From Adiantum capillus-veneris (taxonomy: Eukaryota; Streptophyta; Polypodiopsida; Polypodiales; Pteridaceae), in the NCBI GenBank assembly GCA_014529385.2, contig CM043947.1:117722087-117786086 (forward strand): DNA of 64,000 bases, given 5' to 3'. The notes beneath the pieces are model-generated. The model ran no database searches and was not told the DNA's origin. It saw only the letters and a program-made list of their open reading frames with translations. How positions within the stretch are numbered: position 1 is the first letter of the stretch; each line of letters begins with the position of its first letter. Below, piece by piece: positions 56,331 through 64,000 of this stretch. A program made the translations under genes and the position numbers.

Positions 56331-57116
56331 ATACCTAGTTGTATGGGCAGCTAGGCGACAACCGGAGGAGTGAACTCTCGCTGGAGGGGGGATGTTGTAC
56401 CTCCAGAACATTGGAACTTTTATGAATAAGTTTGAGTAGAATTTTTACTAGAATTCTGTCTTGGTGTTGTTTGCAATACTGGTTGAAGGGCTGTTTTAAC
56501 GAACCATGTGATTCCGAATTAAACAAGGAATATCTATGTTGAACAACCTTTGTGGTAGTAATTAGGACACACGAGGAAGTGTGAGTGTGGGGGTGGAAAG
56601 TGGGGGCTTGGCTTGGGTTGCCAATGCCTACGAGATGGGTGGTCCCGATTGGTCGGGAACTCTCTGTCCCCATAGTGCTTACTCGATATTGGTATTACTC
56701 ATTGCCCCTAGAGCGGCGAATCCTCGAGAGTACGTGCCTCTGAAACATGGGGAAAAAGGCACTCGGGGTTTCTCTCCTCTTGGAAGGTGGGTCTTAGGAT
56801 CGCTAGATAGTTAAGTACGTTTCCCCTGCGAGGTGGAGCTAGATCTCATTGCTAGTAGGCTCGAACTCGACTCACTTTGTGATGAGAGATCGTCCGCTAG
56901 TTGAACCCTAAACCATTTTGTTTGCTTCCGCTATAGATCTAGTGGCCACCAGGTTTACCATTAGATCCGTTGTTTGATACGACGGCGTGGGGACCTCACA
57001 GTATTGGTGTTGGGAAACTTGTTGTTGTTGCATGTAAGCTACAAATTGCTACATCTTTCTCCACAAAAATTCCCACCACGGCTCGATTTTGCGTCGGGTT
57101 CACCAAGTTGTCGGGG
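56331..57116. other. No gene seen
   Basis: CG-containing DNA resembling LTR or leader sequence. No coding frame can be supported. Confidence 0.4.
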
Positions 57117-57350
57117 GATTAAGGGTCCGAAGGCAAGCCGGGTCATCGCCGAGCTGCTAGTTGTGGGAAAAGAGAGGGGAAGAAGAAGCACCACACCGTA
57201 CAATAGACTAATAACTTCTTTGAAATGAAACAAAGTATAAAAATAAATAGATTTGCTAACAGGAACAAGATATGTTGCTCGATTACCAAAGCGGAATCAT
57301 TAATGGCATCATAATTTAGATTAGCTATAGATTAAGGAGTTTAAGCTCTC
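57117..57350. repeat. Dispersed repeat, copy 2
   Basis: The partner of 42443-42672. It has a 13-bp extra segment near TTAATGGCATC compared with copy 1. Confidence 0.85.
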
Positions 57351-58949
57351 TTCAATTGCTGCCTACCTAGTACTGGTCGAGGCCCCATACACACTCGCAG
57401 GACAACTTGCTTGCATACTCTGCAATGCACACTTGATTATGGCGAACCACACACACAGTCTTTTTTTTTAGAAATGGCAAGTTGACGACTCGGTGTCATA
57501 GCCTTGATTGCAGGCGCTGGCCTGCACAGCTAGCCCCAACCCCCATTCCCTGCTGCAAATACTGCATAGGATGACCCACCCACCTGCATCAGTTCCTGTC
57601 GCTGTCTACTGCCTTGAGCTATCTTTAAAGCTTAAACTTGTAGACACGAGCCTCCCCACCTAGTGTTGACCTCGCTGTGATAAGCCCGCTTCATGCTTTA
57701 ATTCTGTCATGCTCACCCAGTAACCCCACCCTCCAAGAGTCGGAGCAGCGTGCTGCTTCAGGTCCCACCTGGACGACCCCATCCGCCTCCTCACTTACTC
57801 GCAATGCATGGCTTGTTTGTGCCTTGATCTCTTCCTTGTTCTCTCGCTATACAATATTGCCGCAACCAAGTACAAAAAAATTTAAAAGTAAATAAAATGA
57901 AATAAACTAGACTGGAGATAAAAAGGTTATTCCCATGGGATGCGAAGCTTCATTTTTGGCTAAAAAGTTCGTGCACATAGAGTGCTGTGAGTTCGTGAGC
58001 TGGGTGCCTAATTCAATCAATTGTGAGGGTGAAAATGAAAACAAAATTTTCATGATTTTTGAGAGGAGTATGGATGATTGGTAAGGAGCCTGTTTCTACA
58101 TGAATGAAAAAGGTATGCGTGCTATGCGAGTCATGTTTACTTTCAGGGTTTGATTTATATTCTAGCAAGCTTTTATAGCCACTTGGTTTGAATGATCACT
58201 TCTTTCATGCATTAATGATTAATGTCATTTGAACACTCTCCATTTTGATGTGAAAGAATCTACTTGGCACTTAAGAACATGGAAACATTGAATTTATGCA
58301 TCAATTTTTGATGAATATGGAAGTTCTTTTGAAAGGAGTGCCCCAACAATGTGGAATAGCCATGACTTCCTTATGCTTGTTTCGAACACCAAATGCTTCC
58401 ATGGTGATATTTTTGAAGCGATGTTGGCCAACGATATACCACCAGGTTTTGATGCCTCGAGGAGCTTCAATTCACTTCATCTTATGCTCTCTTTTTCCCC
58501 TACTATGCATGCTGTATGAGTGCTAATTGGATGTGATCATCGAGTGTGTGACTTGATTGAACAAGCAAATGAGCTAATACACTAAAAATTGGCCTATGTG
58601 CTTGACATGATTAAAGTCTCATTGCACTACATGGGAAATTTGTTTGGCATGCATGAGAGATTCCCTTTTTGAAAGTACCATTGACCTTGAATTAAGGTTT
58701 GATCGAGACTTTGTGCTTAAACTTAGCATTGCGTTTGCATTTTAGTGCTTGATTTTAATGTAAAATCATTGCATAGCACTAAATTGAGCTTCTTGAATAG
58801 CCATGAGATAGCATTGAACATGATTTTTAGTGCTTATATTGTGTTGACCATATGAATGTATAGCACTAATGATTTGAGTTGTTTTGAAGGGGTGTGGTAG
58901 GCATGTACTTTCATTGATCCAAGAAGGGGTCATCATTGCAAAATATTGC
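57351..58949. other. No gene seen
   Basis: No coding frame, RNA gene or clear repeat supported. Confidence 0.45.
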
Positions 58950-59420
58950 AAAACTTGGCTATTTAGAGCCATTCCAATTCTTTGTATTAAAAGTTGTATA
59001 ATGCTAGATCATAGATTGGTCTAAAGTGAATGTTTTCATTTGAGCTAGTGTTTACGCAACTTTTTTGAGAGCTTTCAAGTACATAATTTGGCTATTGAGA
59101 GCCATTCATTTATTCATCAAGTTGCAGTCATCTCTAGCTCATAGATTGCTCTAAAAATTGTAAAATTTCATGTGAGCTAGTTGTTAGCCAACTTTTTGGA
59201 AAGCTTTAAATTGTAAAATTTGGCTTTTTAGAGCCACTTCATTTCATCAAAGTTGCATTATTTTCAGCTCTTGTCTTGTTTTTAAATCTATATTTCATTG
59301 AGCTAGAAAATCATCAACTTTGAATTATGCATGAGAGATGGTAAAAATTGCAAAATTTGCTTGTGTAGAAGCATTTTTATATCTCTCATGGTTGTTATGT
59401 AAGCATAAATTTTCTATCAA
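58950..59420. repeat. Degenerate ~134-bp tandem repeat, about four units
   Basis: Starts at about 58950, 59084, 59215 and 59351. Each has AAAATTTGGCT..TAGAGCC, then a CAAAGTTGCA-like stretch, AGCTCATAGATTG and GAGCTAGT..CAACTTTTT. Confidence 0.75.
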
Positions 59421-60790
59421 AGACCATCATGTGCAAAACCAAAGGCACTTTTTTCCTTCGGGTTTTTCCCCTTTGGCATATCTGGGTATTTAAGATCCTA
59501 GCATTAGGATTTCATTAATGTTTTCTTTGTGTGCTTTTTGCTTTCAATAATTGGCCTTTGGAGCTTGTGTTTACACTTAGCATCAAATCAGCTTCTTTTG
59601 CAAATAAAAGATCAAGAGACTTCTCGAAAAAGGGGATGCTTGGTCAAGGATGCACAAAGAGCATGAATAGGTGTAATCCTTCCATGATTTTGATCTTTTG
59701 TCATCTCTCCATTCTCTATGCTTGGCTTAAGTAATTTTTGCTTCTAAACTATGGTTCTTTCATGTTCGAAAGCTAGGCATACTAAAGTTTCAACACTTTG
59801 CTTTGTGAGAATTAACTCATCAAAAAATTAGGTTTTATGTGTGCTAATCATAGGTAATTGGCCTTGACCTTAGGTTAATGTAGGATCATTGCTCATTAGT
59901 CCTAGACTCTTAGTGATAGTCTTAATACTCCATTCATTTTTAACATGACCTAGGGCTATGATTAGGATTTACTCCTTTAGTCCAATTGCCATTAGCATCT
60001 CATAATGGAAGCAATAAAAAAGTGCTAAAAAATAAAACAATGAAGCAAAAAAAAGTCAAGAAAAAGTAGCAAAAATGCTACTAGACACATGAAAATAAAA
60101 TCTCTATGTTATGTTGCGTCGTTGTGAGGCTTAGTGCCTTATTGGCACTTGGCAGGCAAGGAGAATCACCTTGGCTTGCTTGGTCAAGGTGCTAAACCGA
60201 TGCCCTGTGCTGATAGGGGCTAACCATCGCCTTGGTGGGCTAGTAGGCTTTTGGAACACCTTCTTGAGGGTTCAAGGAGCCGAGAATCGCAGCTAGACTT
60301 GCCTTGGAGTGGTAACCTTATGTTGTGAATTACTTTTTTCAATGAATTACAAAAACAAACTTCCATGAGTTTCAAAAAGCTATGACAATGTACTAATAGA
60401 TTAGGAATTTTTTTATAGCCCATAGACATTATAGACTTGATTGATTTATTAAGATTGGTCACATAGTTTTTAGGCCAATAAGTTTATAAACTTGCATTAG
60501 CCTAAATTGATTGCTTGTGTGTCATGCATAAAACTAAAATTTCAAGTGGTTTAATCTTCATGATAGTATAAATGTATTTTTTGCTTTATGTTGTTTAGTT
60601 TTTGACTATGATTCACCCATCTTTTAGAAGCAAAAAATTCAGTTTGCATGATTGTTCACTGTGCTTCATGTTTTTATCTTTGTTGGCCTTTGATGCTCAT
60701 TACTTGTTCTTATGTTTTGCAGCTCAATATTTCTTCCATGGACTTGCTTTCTACCATGTCTCCGCAGCACACAAGGACGTGTGCCAAATT
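59421..60790. other. No gene seen; A-rich and GGC-rich patches
   Basis: A-rich stretch at 60005-60095 and a short region of CTTGG/GGCTA repeats at 60120-60250. No coding frame. Probably internal non-coding DNA of the element whose LTR starts at 60804. Confidence 0.4.
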
Positions 60791-61732
60791 AGGAAGGGGG
60801 GAATGTTAGCAGCGGCTATCACATGCTACACCAAATATGCATCAAGCGGGAGATATGATATGGTTGTGCATAATATTTCCAACACACTTTGTACCAAATT
60901 TGTATATGATAGCTAGAGGGCTCAAGCTTAAACCCATAGTAGAAGGGATTGTGGTGAAAGCCTTTAAAAGGAAGCCTTTATGCAAGGAGGCTTCATTCTT
61001 GAGTATCCACTCTTGAGGATCCACTTTTGAGAGATCCCTCTCTCTTGAGTGTTCACTCTATGGCCTAGCCTTGAGCTTAATGCCCATGCTTAAGAGGCTA
61101 GAACTAATCCATTGTAATTAGAGTAAGCTCTTCTTGATTAATCTAATTCCTATTTTCTCATTAGTCTACTTCTTCTCTACATTTCATTATGTCATGAAGT
61201 AGTATTACACTCTCATTATTGTAGATTTGAGAGAGGTATGTACTTCTTGCTATTAACCACTCCTATTCTTCCACAAGCATTCGATTTGTGATATTTAGCA
61301 TCACTAATTAGGTTGATTAAGTTGGGTCTTAATCTTGTAATTAGTGTGTGTGCCCTTTGCTTGTGTGTAGATAGGTTTTATAAAACTCTATCACCATTCA
61401 CCTCATGTGTGTAGCTATTGATGAAGTGCCCTGATTGACATGTGGTAATTAGTAAGTGCTTATCATTAGTGTGCTTGGGGTTTCTAGTATATACTAAGAT
61501 AGACTTCGGTGGACTTGATGTGTGTAGGAGTTTTTTGATTAATGATTAGAGTACGTTTGAGTTAGTCTTGCCATGGCTATCTCCACTTACATTGGAGAGG
61601 TGATCTCTTGAATCCTCTAATTCTATTCATACAATGCTCGTGCTTCCATACCCTAGCCGGGTTGCCAATCCACGGATTTGATAATATTGTGTTGGTTGCA
61701 ATTAGGTCGTTGCTACAACGCCTCCCAACAAA
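60791..61732 (+). repeat. Polypurine tract and probable 3' LTR of a plus-strand element
   Basis: AGGAAGGGGGGAA (60791-60803) is followed by TGTTAGCAGCGG. CTTTAAAAGG near 60962 could be a TATA box. GAGTATCC/GAGGATCC-type short repeats follow. A likely end is CCTCCCAACA at about 61732. No second copy is in the window, so the call rests on the tract, the TG..CA ends and the length. Confidence 0.5.
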
Positions 61733-61733
61733 A

Positions 61734-62142
61734 TGGCTAGAAGGAATTTTGAATGCGAGAATCTATCTATATATAAGCTCTCTCTGGAAATTTCTAGAGC
61801 TGCATAGCTTCTCTTAAAACTATCTGTAGCCATCCACGTCGGTGTGGATGGCTAGAAGGAGTTTCTTGCAACATTGGTTTTTTTGATAGTGATTCATTCT
61901 CGCAGTGAATTTAGTAATGCTTTATGAACTCAGTAAGCTCCCTCAAGCCATCCACGCTGACATGGATGTCTAGAAGGAATTTCTCAAGATAAAATTTTAT
62001 AATTGGTCATGCTTTTTTTACAATTGTAGCTCCCTCTAGAAATCCACGCTGACATGGATGCTTAGTGGAGATAAATAAGATAAATTTTTGATTTTTTGAA
62101 TTGCCTCTAGGCATACGTGTTGGCATGGACGCCTAGAGGCAA
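61734..62142. repeat. Array of related hairpin units
   Basis: GATGGCTAGAAGGA-like boxes recur at about 61735, 61847, 61964, 62055 and 62127. Before most of them is a stem. 61828-61853 is AGCCATCCAC / GTGGATGGCT with a 6-nt loop, 61946-61971 is similar but imperfect, and 62101-62142 is TTGCCTCTAGGC / GCCTAGAGGCAA with an 18-nt loop. Compensating-looking changes keep the stems. Confidence 0.75.
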
Positions 62143-62691
62143 TTTCAGTGAACTAAATAAATTGGTTTTGGTTTTGTTTTGCAAGTCCTTCAATTCATGG
62201 ACGAGGTCGCAAAGGGAGACGAATTTGTTCAACTCAAGCTTCCGGTATCTTAGAGAGCAGTGATCAAATAAGTGTAGTCTGTCACAAATATGACAGAAGG
62301 TTGGAGACTTGGGAGGAGGAGATACAAAGTCAGGACTTGGGGCTTGGCTCCATAAATGAAGTTGATGAATCTCTTGCCCCACAAGAGGCATGTTTACAAA
62401 GAGTGCCTTATGTCGTAAGAGATGAAGTAGCAGTAGATATTGAGACAGGGGATGAGCACAAACTTTACATGCATAGAGGATAATATATTCTTCAATGTAC
62501 TCGCATGTTTAGTTGTTTTGATTGTTCACCAATTCCTTTATGTCGATTGATCCCTTATGCAAGGGTGAGAGGCTTACGAGATGATGTTAGTGAATTGAAA
62601 GCTGCTTTTACAAAGGAGGGCTACATGCAAGAAAAAGGACCTTTCATTGTTTCAATTTGGAATTGCAAGAAGGAGGAAGCTTATGTGATAG

Positions 62692-62805
62692 GTATTTCAT
62701 TTCTCTGCTTTGATCTTTCCTACTGTCTGTTTCTATGGTGTTTTTTGTTGTTCTCATAAATAGTAGTTGAGGATGCTTTTCTATCTATGCTTATCTATTT
62801 TGCAG
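62692..62805 (+). other. Intron 1 of ParB-like pseudogene
   Basis: GTATTTCATT..TATTTTGCAG, 114 bp, phase 1. Splicing gives YVI-E-DLLTSW. Confidence 0.78.
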
Positions 62806-63073
62806 AGGACCTTCTTACTTCATGGGACCCAATATGGGACGATATACATAAAGAGTTTGAAATTGAGATTTCTGAAAGACCAAATATTCAAGTTCTCTCT
62901 AATAAAATGTTCTACGTTTGGGAGGGTAATCATAGAACGATCGCTTGGATGGCTGCTATTAAAGAGAGATTCTCCACTAATTGAGAGAAACATTATAGTG
63001 TGATTTGTATAGTTATTGATCCTACTCGAGTGCTAGAGATAGCTCTGCTTAGTAGCTTGCAAAGAATGAATTT

Positions 63074-63162
63074 GTAAGTTTCATGACTTTCTATGTATTT
63101 TAGCAGAAAATGTCTATATTATGTTTCTGACTTTGCATGTATTGTATATGACCTTGGAATAG
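63074..63162 (+). other. Intron 2 of ParB-like pseudogene
   Basis: GTAAGTTTCA..GGAATAG, 89 bp, phase 2. Splicing gives LQRMN-F-MNTHAL. An alternative acceptor, TTTTAGCAG near 63105, gives no sensible frame. Confidence 0.7.
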
Positions 63163-63367
63163 CATGAACACACATGCTCTTGTAGTCCATGTTCGGGATG
63201 ATCTTGTCAACTGCTCCCACATTTGTGCAGCATATCATGAAGCTTATGTAACGAGGCTACTAGAAAAAGATCAAAAGTTGATTGCTGTAGTCCATAAGAA
63301 ATACTCGAAGGGTGTGGAGCCTTGGTATCCACTTACTCATTGATACATGGGAGAGCTCTTATACAAT

Positions 63368-63530
63368 GTAAGTGTCTTTGGCTTGCTTTTTTGGAATGAT
63401 CTCATGCTTGCTTTTTGTGAAAATCATATATTTTAAATTGTGTGTTGAAGGATAAAATATGCAAGTAATTAAGCCAAAGAGTATGTGCTTGTTTTCTTGC
63501 AAATGATTTATTTTGAAGTATGTGTTGAAG
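63368..63530 (+). other. Intron 3 of ParB-like pseudogene, with duplicated exon-4 boundary
   Basis: GTAAGTGTCT..GTGTTGAAG, phase 0. The acceptor and first ~30 bp of exon 4 exist in a second decayed form about 80 bp upstream (GTGTTGAAGGATAAAATATG near 63443). Confidence 0.7.
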
Positions 63531-63662
63531 GTTCAAATGTACAAGGAATTGAGCCAAAGAATAGAGCAAGCTAGGCACACAATGACAAATGAAGAACTTA
63601 TAAAAGAGGAGGAGAAGATATTGAATGATTTAGCACTCAAATATGGAGAGCGCGTTAGGAAG

Positions 63663-63751
63663 GTGGTTGAATTATTTTTGTTCTGGGTGTTTTGCGCATA
63701 GTGTAATAGATGTTCAAACTTGGTTTTCTATTTGTTGCTCAAAAATAGCAG
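63663..63751 (+). other. Intron 4 of ParB-like pseudogene
   Basis: GTGGTTGAAT..AAATAGCAG, 89 bp, phase 0. It joins GERVRK to LLNIVDPNLGPDWMVRVLAL. Confidence 0.7.
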
Positions 63752-64000
63752 TTGTTAAATATTGTTGATCCGAATCTTGGACCGGATTGGATGGTTCGAG
63801 TTCTTGCACTCAATGGGGTCCTGATAGTTGGGCTACACTTAGAAACTGAACTTGATTGCTATGCATGATGCTCCTATCTTGAGCAAACTATTATGGGTTT
63901 CCTTGCTTGAGGGAGGCAAGATTACTAGAGCATCTTATGGTTTAAAGAAAGGAGATCATGTGTATTGCATGTAAGTAAAGTTTCTTTTGACTTTCAAGAA

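Larger units (their letters stand above)
62301..63970 (+). pseudogene. Five-exon ParB N-terminal-like gene, broken copy
   Basis: Exons: ~62301-62691, 62806-63073, 63163-63367, 63531-63662 and 63752-63970. All introns are GT..AG with matching phases (1, 2, 0, 0), and a donor GTAAGT follows at 63971. Exon 1 ends with IPLCRLIPYARVRGLRDDVS, ELKAAFTKEGYMQEKGPFIV. Exon 2 has WDPIWDDIHKEFEIEI and VWEGNHRTIAWMAAIKERF. The L-I-P start, the G-Y/L-x-x-x-x-P step and the GNHR..A box resemble the ParB/Srx nuclease fold (GERR..A in ParB). Exon 4 (VQMYKELSQRIEQARHTMTN) is helical. In-frame stops at 62481, 62982 and 63341 and a frameshift in exon 5 (near 63830-63870) mark it as a pseudogene. The exact start and the 3' end are unknown; the gene runs out of the window. 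Confidence 0.72.

Noticed and set aside
56974-57233. Possible small gene on either strand at the dispersed repeat
   Set aside because: It crosses the repeat boundary and is not maintained in the other copy of the repeat.

Overview
The window reads as nuclear DNA of a land plant with a large, repeat-dominated genome. Almost all of it is broken LTR retrotransposon sequence, with copia and gypsy primer-binding sites, long AC/TC microsatellites and decayed open frames. The only non-transposon gene I can support is an intron-containing pseudogene at the right edge. The gypsy gag/protease variants and the absence of familiar flowering-plant genes make me lean towards a fern, lycophyte or bryophyte, but this is weak inference and no species can be named.

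Layout. 1-3703 is a small copia-derived element, 'A', with 190-bp LTRs. It encodes a zinc-knuckle/protease-like polyprotein but no integrase or reverse transcriptase. 3704-5343 is a large inverted repeat containing a perfect 37-bp-arm hairpin. 5930-7876 holds gypsy and LTR remnants. 10262-41915 is one very large minus-strand gypsy element ('outer gypsy', about 17 kb once insertions are removed). It has a tRNA-Asp-like primer site, gag, protease, RT, integrase and a long extra coiled-coil ORF before its 3' LTR. Its 3' LTR is split by a full-length copia element (10612-19832, TSD TCATG). That copia is itself split in its RNase H region by a second short-LTR element, 'B' (15040-19255, TSD ATGGC). 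The outer gypsy gag is split by a second, internally deleted gypsy element (34205-39586, 'inner gypsy').

Right of 41.9 kb there are several fragments: a gypsy integrase piece; a compound microsatellite; a gypsy gag-protease unit with a largely open 629-codon frame (43.5-45.9 kb); a truncated minus-strand copia of the same family as the 10.6-kb copia; a minus-strand gypsy gag/protease/RT in two pieces (47.8-49.1 and 52.6-54.2 kb); and LTR-like DNA (54.3-57 kb). An apparent plus-strand LTR at 60.8-61.7 kb is followed by a short array of related hairpins. The five-exon pseudogene at 62.3-63.97 kb has a ParB N-terminal-like domain (GxxR-type motif EGNHR).

The elements are mostly dead, with stops, frameshifts and altered catalytic residues. 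Elements A and B are the most unusual: two copies share a C-terminal protein region that I cannot assign to any family. Palindromes of the form ACATGGATYGCRATCCATGT recur in both non-coding flanks of the outer gypsy and are not explained by the coding annotation.
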